A stretch of DNA of 24,400 nt from UBA1206 sp045643125 (GTDB taxonomy: Bacteria > Bacillota > Clostridia > Oscillospirales > CAG-382), in assembly GCA_045643125.1 (NCBI GenBank), contig JAZUKE010000088.1:1-24400 (forward strand). Direction: 5' to 3'. The position numbers and the translations under genes were made by a program. Below, piece by piece: positions 6,648 through 13,851 of the stretch. The notes below the pieces were generated by a model, which searched no databases, was not told where the DNA came from, and was given only the letters and a program-made list of their open reading frames with translations. The first letter of the stretch is position 1, and every line of letters begins with the position of its first letter.

Positions 6648-8343
6648 AAGTATCATCGCTTCCCTGCTTACTTATCTTTCGGTCAGATTTCACTATATTC
6701 TGTCCGACAGTTTTGTCGCGCGCATTTTTAACATATCCCCAAAAACCGACACGCTTAAAGAAAACAGCACGTTCGGTACTTTATACTCAAAATTGGACAG
6801 ATCACCCGTATTCCCCACATTGAGACGCACGTTTGCCAAAAGCGTGGAAAGCAGTTTCTTTGTCGGGCTGTACCGCACGTTCGTCAGAAAAGTCGTGACT
6901 GCGTCGGTACGTTCAACGGGCGTTTTCTTTCTGTCGGGAGGCTTGTATTCACTTCTCGGCTATATTATGAAATGGGTGCAGAACGGCGCCGATTTCAGAA
7001 CCTACTACGAAATCGTGATGATCGCGGCAATGATATTCACCGGTATCTTTCTGGTGTTTTCACAGCCGTCGAACGGCAGAAAACTGCACGAAAGCCGCTT
7101 CTTTTCCACGGTACTGTTTGACCTTCTCGGTCTGAACAAGCTTTCCGTCGATAAGGACACAAAGAGCGAGAACCATTTTCTCGTCGCTTTCTTCGGCGGA
7201 CTCGTTTTCGGCATCGCCGCGTATATAACGACGGTGAAAGCGGCTCTGATCTTCGTCGTGACAATCATAATGCTGCTCATCACTCTGTATTCCCCCGAAA
7301 GCGGAATACTGCTTGCGATGATCCTTATGCCGGTGTCGAAGCAATCGGTTATGGAACCGATAATGTTCGTTTTGCTTATTTCGGATGTACTCAAGCTGCT
7401 GCGCGGAAAACGCAATCTTTCTTTCAAAAGCGAAGATACGGCGGCTCTTTTGTTTGCGGTGCTGCTTTTGCTGTTCTTCCCTGTCGGGAACAAAGCGAAG
7501 CTCGCACTGATGCTTACGGTTTATTTTATGGCATCGAATCTTATGCGAAACACCGAATATCTGAAAAAAAGCGTAAACGCGCTGTCGCTCGGACTTTCGA
7601 TAAACGTCATCGTCAATTCGGTGATACGCATACTTTCGCTGTTCGGAACAATCCCGTCGCCGCTTTCGTCTTTTTCGTCCTTTGCATTCGCCGAAAATAC
7701 CGAATGTATTTCGGCAGCGGCTCTTGTCTTTGCGCTTTATATGCTGCTTGAAAAGAACAGCATTTTCCATATCGTTTACCGTCTTTTGTTCCTTGTCGCG
7801 TCGCTTGCGGCGGTATTCCTTTCGGCATCGGAAAAAGTATGGATATTTGCGCTTGCGGCGGTCTTCATATATTCCGTATACCGCACGCTTAAATTTTTCA
7901 ACGTCACTTTCGTATATCTGCTGGTGCTGCCGATAGTGTTCTTTGCGTATAACTTTTCGTCCTATATACTCGACATAAAGAAGTTTTCGTTTTCGGAATT
8001 CGATTTTATCGGCAAAGATCTGACCGATTTCCTTTTCGGCTCCGATCTTCTCGGTGAGAATATGGAGTTTACGATGTTCTCGGCGTTCGGTATCTTCGGA
8101 TGCCTGCTGACCGCTCTGCTTCTGTATCTGCTGTTCTCGCGTCTTGTTTCCGTGTCAAAACGTTCGGGTAAAGTACCGAGAGAATTCTGTGCCCTTATGA
8201 CAGGCAGCATCTTCGTTTTCGCGTCCTTCGGCACTCACGCTTCGTTTGACGCAAAGCTCCTCATCTTCTGGACGCTGTGCGGTCTTGTCAGCGCAGCCGG
8301 AAATATCAAATCACCCGTCGATACCGACGACGTATATTATTGA
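6592..8343 (+). CDS. Polytopic membrane protein, O-antigen ligase/polymerase-like
   Basis: This 583-residue, strongly hydrophobic protein has roughly a dozen transmembrane segments after a basic N-terminal region (about 1-100, including a first hydrophobic segment). The later half loosely follows the Wzy / O-antigen ligase layout: a long hydrophobic run, then LSASEKVWIFALAAVF where ligases have a T-x-SRG-like motif, then an extracytoplasmic loop and FGIFGCLLTALLLYLLF near the end. The usual catalytic Arg and His are not evident, so the assignment is tentative. The ATG at 6592 has AAAAAGG 9 bases upstream and overlaps trmD by 56 bases; no later ATG occurs until about residue 126. It is followed after 21 bases by two small DUF4330-like membrane proteins, suggesting a joint envelope-polysaccharide role. 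Confidence 0.6.
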   Translation: MQNYKTQKKKNFWGRLINKSIIASLLTYLSVRFHYILSDSFVARIFNISPKTDTLKENSTFGTLYSKLDRSPVFPTLRRTFAKSVESSFFVGLYRTFVRKVVTASVRSTGVFFLSGGLYSLLGYIMKWVQNGADFRTYYEIVMIAAMIFTGIFLVFSQPSNGRKLHESRFFSTVLFDLLGLNKLSVDKDTKSENHFLVAFFGGLVFGIAAYITTVKAALIFVVTIIMLLITLYSPESGILLAMILMPVSKQSVMEPIMFVLLISDVLKLLRGKRNLSFKSEDTAALLFAVLLLLFFPVGNKAKLALMLTVYFMASNLMRNTEYLKKSVNALSLGLSINVIVNSVIRILSLFGTIPSPLSSFSSFAFAENTECISAAALVFALYMLLEKNSIFHIVYRLLFLVASLAAVFLSASEKVWIFALAAVFIYSVYRTLKFFNVTFVYLLVLPIVFFAYNFSSYILDIKKFSFSEFDFIGKDLTDFLFGSDLLGENMEFTMFSAFGIFGCLLTALLLYLLFSRLVSVSKRSGKVPREFCALMTGSIFVFASFGTHASFDAKLLIFWTLCGLVSAAGNIKSPVDTDDVYY

Positions 8344-8364
8344 ACGGGAGGCGAATGATATTTT

Positions 8365-8736
8365 ATGGACAAAAAGATAAATATTCTTGACGTCGCGTTG
8401 GTCTTTCTGTTTCTCCTCGTGTGTCTTGCCCTTACAGTTTCGCTGATAATGTATTTTTCGGAAAACGAAAAAATCGCCGTGTACCGGATAAGCGTCGGTG
8501 ACGATACCGCCGAGATAATCAAGCCGGGAGACATCGTTTACGATCCTTCCGGTGCGGAATTCGGAAAAGTCGTTGCGATAGGCTCGCTCGGAAGGCAGAA
8601 GACCATAGACATAAAAGCCGAAAAAGCCGATGCTTACCGTATCGGTGAAAACGTCGGTTTCAGAACGCAGCGCATATTCCTTAAAGGTACGGTATATTCC
8701 GTAAATCTGACGGAGGAAGAATCAAATGAAAAATAA
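8365..8736 (+). CDS. DUF4330-like single-pass membrane protein (first of pair)
   Basis: The 123-residue protein has a short head (MDKKINILD), one transmembrane helix (about 10-31) and a small all-beta extracytoplasmic domain (VYRISVGDDTAEIIKPGDIVYD...GTVYSVN). Head, helix and beta pattern match the DUF4330 architecture and its downstream neighbour, so the two are probably paralogues. GGGAGG lies about 13 bases before the ATG, rather far; an out-of-frame ATG at 8355 is closer but leads nowhere useful. The last 11 bases overlap the next gene. Function is unknown; location beside the large membrane protein suggests an accessory role in polymer assembly or export. Confidence 0.65.
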   Translation: MDKKINILDVALVFLFLLVCLALTVSLIMYFSENEKIAVYRISVGDDTAEIIKPGDIVYDPSGAEFGKVVAIGSLGRQKTIDIKAEKADAYRIGENVGFRTQRIFLKGTVYSVNLTEEESNEK

Positions 8737-9202
8737 GAAATTCAATCTTTTTGACCTTTTGGTCATAATACTCGTGCTCGGCATAGTCGCGTCGGTGATC
8801 CTGCGCAGTCAGATAACCGAAACGATATTCGGCGGCTCAAAGCAGGTCTACGACGTCACGATCGAAGTGCCGGCGTTTTCCAACGAAGGACTGGCTTCAC
8901 TTTCCGAAGGCACCGTCATCTATATCCACGGCAACACCGTACCTTTCGGTAAAATTATCCATCAGATCGAATCGACTCCCGTGACGGAAAGCGTGTTTGT
9001 CGGAGCCGAAGAAGTCGATGCCGCGTCAAGTCATTTTTCGTCGCTCAAGATCACTCTCCGCATCGAAGGACACGCTGCCGATGACGTGTACTACGCCAAG
9101 AACGGAACGCCTCTCCTTGTGAAAAAAGAACTTTCTCTTGAAAACGACAAAATATGCTTCAACGGTCAGATTTCATCGGTAACGGTGGTCGAAGGTGATT
9201 GA
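8726..9202 (+). CDS. DUF4330-like single-pass membrane protein (second of pair)
   Basis: The 158-residue protein opens MKNKKFNLFDLLVIILVLGI, the charged head plus helix typical of DUF4330 proteins, followed by an extracytoplasmic beta domain. Its C-terminal part (NGTPLLVKKELSLENDKICFNGQISSV) matches the family closing pattern in which a Gly-preceded strand leads to a G-x-V/I strand. GGAGGA is 8 bases before the ATG, inside the previous gene, so translation is likely coupled. No clear terminator follows. The function of the family is not established. Confidence 0.72.
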   Translation: MKNKKFNLFDLLVIILVLGIVASVILRSQITETIFGGSKQVYDVTIEVPAFSNEGLASLSEGTVIYIHGNTVPFGKIIHQIESTPVTESVFVGAEEVDAASSHFSSLKITLRIEGHAADDVYYAKNGTPLLVKKELSLENDKICFNGQISSVTVVEGD

Positions 9203-9262
9203 TTCTACCATATTATACAAATACCGACCTTTAATTTTGTTAATTTCGTTTAACAATCACTA

Positions 9263-9291
9263 TTGATTTATTTGCAGATATTTGTTATAAT
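9263..9291 (+). promoter_or_regulatory. Sigma-A promoter of the HPr-like gene
   Basis: TTGATT (9263-9268) and a perfect TATAAT (9286-9291) are 17 bases apart in an AT-rich intergenic region. The predicted start leaves a leader of about 40 bases before the ATG at 9337. With the terminator at 9645-9684 this makes the HPr-like gene a likely single-gene transcript. Confidence 0.8.
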
Positions 9292-9336
9292 TACTATACG
9301 AATTTTATTTGATATTTTGCTGATAAGGAGTACGAT

Positions 9337-9594
9337 ATGTTTACCAAGACAATAACAGTTCAGAATACAGTTGGCTTGCGTGCACGTCCCGCAACTTTCT
9401 TTATTCAAAAAGCCAACACCTTCAAGTCCTCTATCTGGATAGAAAACAGCGATAGAAGAGCAAATGCAAAAAGCCTTCTCGGCGTTCTTTCTCTCGGCGT
9501 TAAAAAAGGCGATTCCGTCACGATCATCGCCGAAGGCGAAGACGAAGAACAAACTGTCGAAAGCCTTATTGATCTCATTTTAAGTATCGAATAA
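9337..9594 (+). CDS. HPr/Crh-like protein with Arg15 and intact Ser46
   Basis: The 85-residue protein has the HPr fold and length. HPr is phosphorylated on His15 by enzyme I for PTS sugar transport and on Ser46 by HPr kinase for CcpA-dependent catabolite control. Here the active-site stretch is VGLRARPAT, so residue 15 is Arg (codon CGT, 9379-9381) and PTS phosphotransfer should be impossible. The Ser46 region KSLLGVLSLG is fully conserved. Bacillus Crh has the same logic, with Gln15 and Ser46. Crh and hprK genes commonly lie near uvrC, rapZ and whiA in Firmicutes, and here uvrC is next. AAGGAG is 6 bases before the ATG. A regulatory rather than transport role is an inference. Confidence 0.9.
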   Translation: MFTKTITVQNTVGLRARPATFFIQKANTFKSSIWIENSDRRANAKSLLGVLSLGVKKGDSVTIIAEGEDEEQTVESLIDLILSIE

Positions 9595-9644
9595 GTTTTT
9601 TCCGATATGAGGTCGGCTTTTTCAGGTCGGTTTTCAAACATTTT

Positions 9645-9684
9645 GCCCTGAGCTCATCCCAATAAATGAGTTCAGGGCTTTTTT
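9645..9684 (+). terminator. Rho-independent terminator after the HPr-like gene
   Basis: A 13-bp stem with one G-T wobble (arms 9645-9657 and 9666-9678, starting GCCCTGA) closes an 8-base loop and runs straight into six T residues (9679-9684). It ends only 10 bases before the uvrC ATG. A weaker CCGAT/GTCGG hairpin with a T run precedes it just after the HPr-like stop codon. Confidence 0.92.
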
Positions 9685-9694
9685 ATAAAGTACG

Positions 9695-11512
9695 ATGACA
9701 AGAGAAGAACTATTTGAGTCCGCGCGACTTCTTCCGGCAACTCCCGGAGTATATATAATGCACAATGCCGCCGACACAGTGATCTACGTCGGCAAATCGA
9801 AAGCGCTCAAAAACCGTGTGTCGAGCTATTTTGCGCCTTACGCAAAGCACAACATCAAAACGCGGCATATGGTGGCGTCGGTGGATCATTTTGAAGTGTA
9901 CCACACGCAGACCGAGCTTGAAGCGCTCATTCTTGAAAACCAATTCATAAAGCAATATATGCCGCGCTACAATATCAAGCTCAAGGATTCGGCAAGTTAT
10001 CCGTACATCGAGCTTACGGGCGGCGACTATCCGCTGCTTCGCGTGGAATACGACAGACTGCACACAGATTCACGCTATTTCGGGCCGTATTCGTCCGCGG
10101 GGACTGCGTATTCGATAGTCACGGCGGCACGCAAAGCGTTCAAGCTGCCTTCGTGCAACAAATCATTCCCCAAAGATATCGGCAAAGGCAGACCGTGCCT
10201 GAATTATCACATCGGTCAATGTATGGGGCTTTGCGTGAAGGACAACATTTCCAAAGCCGAATACGCTTCCAGGATAAGCGACGTGGTGCATTTTCTGCGC
10301 GGCGATTACGGCAGGCTGATAAAGACGCTCGAAGAAAAAATGAACGACTATTCCGAACTGCTCGAATTTGAGCAGGCGGCAAAGATACGCGACATTATCC
10401 GCTCGGTAAAACAGCTGAGCGACAAACAGCACATCGTCGCGTCCGAAACGCTCGACGCCGACGTTATCGGCATTTATTCCGATGAAAAAGGCAGCGCGGT
10501 GAACGTATTTTTCGTCCGTCACGGTGCAATTTTCGACAGAGAGTGTATGTTTTTCGGTGCCGACGAGCTGCTCGATTCCGAAACGCTCACTTCCCTGCTT
10601 TCGGATTTCTACAACGTGCGCGGTTTCGCTCCCAAAGAGGTCTACGTTGATTTTGACCTTACTCCGGAGGACAAAAAGCTCCTTTCGGAAAAACTGTCGG
10701 ATACCTTCAAAGTGACGGTGACACGTCCGCAGAAGGGCGACAAAAGAGAACTGCTTTTCAGAGCGTCGGAAAACGCAAAAGACCTTATCCTGCACAAGCG
10801 CGAAACGGAATTGAAGCAGAAAAAGCAGATAATTTCCATTGCCGAATTTCTCTGTCTCGAGGTCGTCCCCGAAAGGATAGAGGCTTACGATATTTCCAAC
10901 AACGGCAACGAGGATATCGTCTGCGGAATGGCGGTATGGGAAAACGGCAGATTCGCAAAGAAAAAATACCGTTCATTCAATATGAGATCGACCGTATCGC
11001 AGGACGACTACGCTTCTATGCGCGAAGCGCTGGAGAGACGGCTCGGTCACAGCGACGGCGACTGGGCATATCCCGACCTTATCCTGCTTGACGGCGGAAA
11101 CGCTCACGTTTCGGTCATAAAACAGCTTCTTGACGAAAAAGGCATATATATCCCCGTTTTCGGTATGATAAAGGATGAACACCACAAAACGCGCACTCTC
11201 ACCGATGGCGAAAACGAGATAGGGCTGAACACAAGGCAGGATATTTTCAATTTCTTCTATAAATTTCAGGAAGAAGTCCACGAAGCCGCGTTCGGCAAGA
11301 TGGACGCAAAGCGCCGCAAATCGCTTACGTCTTCTTCGCTTCTCGATATCGAGGGTGTCGGCGAAAAGACCGCGGAAACGCTGCTCAAATATTTCGGCGG
11401 CTTGAAAGGCATAAAGAATGCGTCTTTTGAAGAGCTTGCGGCAATAAAAGGCATATCACGCACTACGGCGCAGAAAATCACGGAATACTATTCCGGAAAG
11501 GATAAAAAATGA
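9695..11512 (+). CDS. uvrC: UvrABC excinuclease subunit C
   Basis: UvrC makes both incisions in nucleotide excision repair after UvrB loads at a lesion. The 605-residue protein has the GIY-YIG nuclease domain (PGVYIM at 17-22, IYVGKS at 30-35) for the 3' cut and a UVR motif around 205-240 (EEKMNDYSELLEFEQAAKIR) that binds UvrB. It also has the RNase H-like domain (EAYDISN, later LILLDGGNAH) for the 5' cut and two helix-hairpin-helix motifs at the end (IEGVGEKTAETLL; IKGISRTTAQKI). The family usually has ECxD where this protein has EAYD. No Shine-Dalgarno or promoter is visible between the terminator and the ATG, which is odd. It overlaps rsmD by four bases (ATGA). Confidence 0.97.
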   Translation: MTREELFESARLLPATPGVYIMHNAADTVIYVGKSKALKNRVSSYFAPYAKHNIKTRHMVASVDHFEVYHTQTELEALILENQFIKQYMPRYNIKLKDSASYPYIELTGGDYPLLRVEYDRLHTDSRYFGPYSSAGTAYSIVTAARKAFKLPSCNKSFPKDIGKGRPCLNYHIGQCMGLCVKDNISKAEYASRISDVVHFLRGDYGRLIKTLEEKMNDYSELLEFEQAAKIRDIIRSVKQLSDKQHIVASETLDADVIGIYSDEKGSAVNVFFVRHGAIFDRECMFFGADELLDSETLTSLLSDFYNVRGFAPKEVYVDFDLTPEDKKLLSEKLSDTFKVTVTRPQKGDKRELLFRASENAKDLILHKRETELKQKKQIISIAEFLCLEVVPERIEAYDISNNGNEDIVCGMAVWENGRFAKKKYRSFNMRSTVSQDDYASMREALERRLGHSDGDWAYPDLILLDGGNAHVSVIKQLLDEKGIYIPVFGMIKDEHHKTRTLTDGENEIGLNTRQDIFNFFYKFQEEVHEAAFGKMDAKRRKSLTSSSLLDIEGVGEKTAETLLKYFGGLKGIKNASFEELAAIKGISRTTAQKITEYYSGKDKK

Positions 11513-12042
11513 GAATAATTACAGGACTTGCAAGAGGAACAAAACTTATCACCCTTGACGGAGATCACACACGTCCCACATCGGAAAAGGTAAAGGAAGC
11601 CGTTTTTTCGGCGATACAGTTCGATATTCACGACAGAAAGGTGCTTGATCTTTTCGGCGGCTCCGGTCAGATGGCGCTTGAAGCGCTCTCGAGAGGTGCC
11701 GAAAAAGCCGTCATAATCGACAACGACAGAGGCGCGTTTTCGGTCATAAAGGAGAACGCTTCCAAAGCCAAGCTGATGGAAAAGTGCGTGATCCTCAATT
11801 CCGACTGGAAAGATTTTGTCAAGCACACCAAGGACAAATTCTCGCTCGTTTTCCTCGATCCTCCGTACAAGGCGGGCTTTCTCGACGAAGTGCTTGAAAA
11901 GATATTCGAGTACAAAATACTCACCGACGACGCGATAGTTATTTGCGAATCGGACGGCGACGGCGTACCCGTTCCGCCGGACGGCATAAATGCAAAAATT
12001 TATAAATACGGAAAAACTTACGTTTCAATATTCCGTTTCTGA
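11509..12042 (+). CDS. rsmD: 16S rRNA (guanine966-N2)-methyltransferase RsmD
   Basis: A 177-residue Rossmann-fold methyltransferase that modifies G966 of 16S rRNA. Visible motifs are the N-terminal MRIITGLARGTKL with TRPTSEKVKEAVF (typical of the family), the SAM-binding LDLFGGSGQMALEALSRGA and the catalytic LDPPYK. Length is normal. Its start is coupled to uvrC by an ATGA overlap. The rsmD-coaD pair, separated here by 20 bases, is conserved in many Firmicutes and supports both calls. Confidence 0.96.
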   Translation: MRIITGLARGTKLITLDGDHTRPTSEKVKEAVFSAIQFDIHDRKVLDLFGGSGQMALEALSRGAEKAVIIDNDRGAFSVIKENASKAKLMEKCVILNSDWKDFVKHTKDKFSLVFLDPPYKAGFLDEVLEKIFEYKILTDDAIVICESDGDGVPVPPDGINAKIYKYGKTYVSIFRF

Positions 12043-12062
12043 AAATTTCGGGAGGACGCAAA

Positions 12063-12545
12063 ATGTCAAAAGTTGCAGTGGTCTCGGGGAGCTTTGACCC
12101 GATAACCGTCGGTCATTACGATATAGTCAAGCGTGCCGAAGCGATATTCGGCAAGGTGGTCGTCGCCGTTTCCAAAAATTCCGAGAAATCGGGTTTTATC
12201 GGTAACGAAGCCCGCCTCGGATCCGTCAAAGCGGCATTCGCCGACGACGGCAATATAGAGGTCGTGCAGCTCGAAGGGCTGCTTTCGGTGCTTGTAAAGA
12301 AGCTCGACGGCGTACTTGTCAGAGGGCTTCGCAGCGTTTCGGATTTTGACTACGAAAAGCCGATGGCGCTTATGAACAAGGACCTTGAAGGAGTCGAGAC
12401 CGTTTTTCTCCCTTCGTCACCGGAATACGAATATATATCTTCCACTCTCGTGAGAGATCTGCTGCGTTACGGCAGGGATATCTCAAAGTACATCCCGAAA
12501 GGCGCGTCCGAGGTCATAATGAATGAAATCAATAAGAATAACTGA
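12063..12545 (+). CDS. coaD: Phosphopantetheine adenylyltransferase
   Basis: CoaD transfers AMP from ATP to 4'-phosphopantetheine, the penultimate step of coenzyme A synthesis. The 160-residue protein has the nucleotidyltransferase signature GSFDPITVGHYDIVKRA (9-25; the usual form has PxTxGHxD), the VRGLRSVSDFDYE substrate-binding segment and the YISSTLVRDL motif. Length is typical. GGGAGG lies 7 bases before the ATG. The last 23 bases overlap the next gene. Confidence 0.97.
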   Translation: MSKVAVVSGSFDPITVGHYDIVKRAEAIFGKVVVAVSKNSEKSGFIGNEARLGSVKAAFADDGNIEVVQLEGLLSVLVKKLDGVLVRGLRSVSDFDYEKPMALMNKDLEGVETVFLPSSPEYEYISSTLVRDLLRYGRDISKYIPKGASEVIMNEINKNN

Positions 12546-13764
12546 CACGTCTCTGTCGCTCATAAAAGAAAAACTCATCCGTCCTTTCGGCTTCAAGGGA
12601 TTTCATATTTCCGAGCTGTGGCAGGCTGTCGCCTGCGTTTCGTCGGAGAATTTCAAGGCGGTCTGCCCGTCCACGCAAAGCGTGCTCTGGTCGGACGGAA
12701 ACGTGTTTTCGGCTTTCTCTCCCGACGAATCCAATCTGCTTATGTACCGCGTGACCGAAAGAGTGCTTGAACTGATAAAAGGAAAGACCTTCACACGTCC
12801 CGACGTACTCATCAATTCGCTCATTCCCGAGCTTTGCGAGTATGCTTCATTCATCTGCGGAATGAAAGTGAAGACCACGTTCGTGCTGAACTCTCTCGTC
12901 GGCACCGATATTGCCCTGTGGTCGCTTTATGCGCGTGAAAACGGCATCACCTCGTTCGACGGTATCATCCCCGAAAGCACGAAAAGCGCAATGTCCTGCC
13001 GTCATTCGCGCCTTGCGCAGATACCGCTTGTCAGCTATAACGTGGACGAAAACGAGATACGTTCTCTGCTCGACGGCGGAACCGCTCTTATGAAGGTCAA
13101 GATAGGAAACACGCTTGATTGGGATATGCAGCGTATCGAGCAGGTACACCGTCTTGCCAAAGACTACGAAACCCCGCTTACAAAAAGCGGAAAGGTCTGC
13201 TATTATCTCGACGCGAACGGGCGCTACACTCCGGACGACCTGAACAGATTCATCGACTTTATCGACAGAAAGAACATCATCGACCGCGTTGCGATAATCG
13301 AGGAGCCGTTTCCCGAAGAAGACAAGACCGACGTTTCTTCGCTTCCCGTCGTGATAAACGCCGACGAATCGGCTCATTCCGCCGAAGACCTTGAAGAACG
13401 CATTTCGCTCGGCTACCGTTCCGTGGCGCTCAAACCGATAGCGAAAACGCTTTCGGTCAGCTTTGCGATGGTGGAAGCGATGCACAAGGCAGGCGGTATG
13501 TACCTTTGCGCCGACCTGACAGTAAACCCGCTCCTTGCCGAATGGAACAAGCAGTTCGCGTCACGCATCGCCCCGCTTTTGTCGCTGAACGTCGGATGCG
13601 TCGAAGTCAACGGAGACGCCAACTACGTCACCTGGGAAAAGCAGATCTCGTCCCTTGCGTCCTCTGTCGGATGCGCCGAAGCGCGAAACGGTGCGTTTGA
13701 GTGCGGCGACGCTTTCTATGCGTCTGCCCGTGCGCTTTTCGCAAACGAAAAATGGGGTTCTTGA
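12523..13764 (+). CDS. Enolase-superfamily protein (MLE/MR-like), substrate unknown
   Basis: The 413-residue protein has the enolase-superfamily layout: an N-terminal capping domain (about 1-150, with a PFGFKG motif) and a barrel. Acid/base and metal residues can be placed in order: Lys191/Lys193 (MKVKIG), Asp230 (YLDANG), Glu260 (IIEEPF), Asp281 (NADES) and Lys304 (VALKPIAK). This lysine-lysine arrangement fits the muconate-lactonizing, dipeptide-epimerase and o-succinylbenzoate-synthase branch and is not glycolytic enolase. Which of these it is I cannot say; there are no menaquinone or muropeptide genes nearby. The ATG at 12523 lies inside coaD with GAGG about 10 bases upstream. A 2-hydroxyacid dehydrogenase follows behind its own probable promoter, and a shared pathway is only speculation. 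Confidence 0.8.
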   Translation: MKSIRITDTSLSLIKEKLIRPFGFKGFHISELWQAVACVSSENFKAVCPSTQSVLWSDGNVFSAFSPDESNLLMYRVTERVLELIKGKTFTRPDVLINSLIPELCEYASFICGMKVKTTFVLNSLVGTDIALWSLYARENGITSFDGIIPESTKSAMSCRHSRLAQIPLVSYNVDENEIRSLLDGGTALMKVKIGNTLDWDMQRIEQVHRLAKDYETPLTKSGKVCYYLDANGRYTPDDLNRFIDFIDRKNIIDRVAIIEEPFPEEDKTDVSSLPVVINADESAHSAEDLEERISLGYRSVALKPIAKTLSVSFAMVEAMHKAGGMYLCADLTVNPLLAEWNKQFASRIAPLLSLNVGCVEVNGDANYVTWEKQISSLASSVGCAEARNGAFECGDAFYASARALFANEKWGS

Positions 13765-13786
13765 CAGAATTTTTTACAAATTTCTG

Positions 13787-13818
13787 TTGATTTTTCGGTT
13801 TTTTTATATTATTATAAT
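13787..13818 (+). promoter_or_regulatory. Possible promoter for the 2-hydroxyacid dehydrogenase gene
   Basis: The 87-base gap is very AT-rich. It holds TTGATT (13787-13792) and TATAAT (13813-13818), but the 20-base spacer is longer than usual; TATTAT at 13807-13812 gives 14. A weak CAGAATTT/AAATTTCTG hairpin (about 13765-13786) followed by T-rich sequence just after the previous stop could be a poor terminator. A promoter somewhere here is likely; its exact boxes are not certain. Confidence 0.35.
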
Positions 13819-13851
13819 TATTGAACTATTTTATACAAGAGGCGTTGTATT

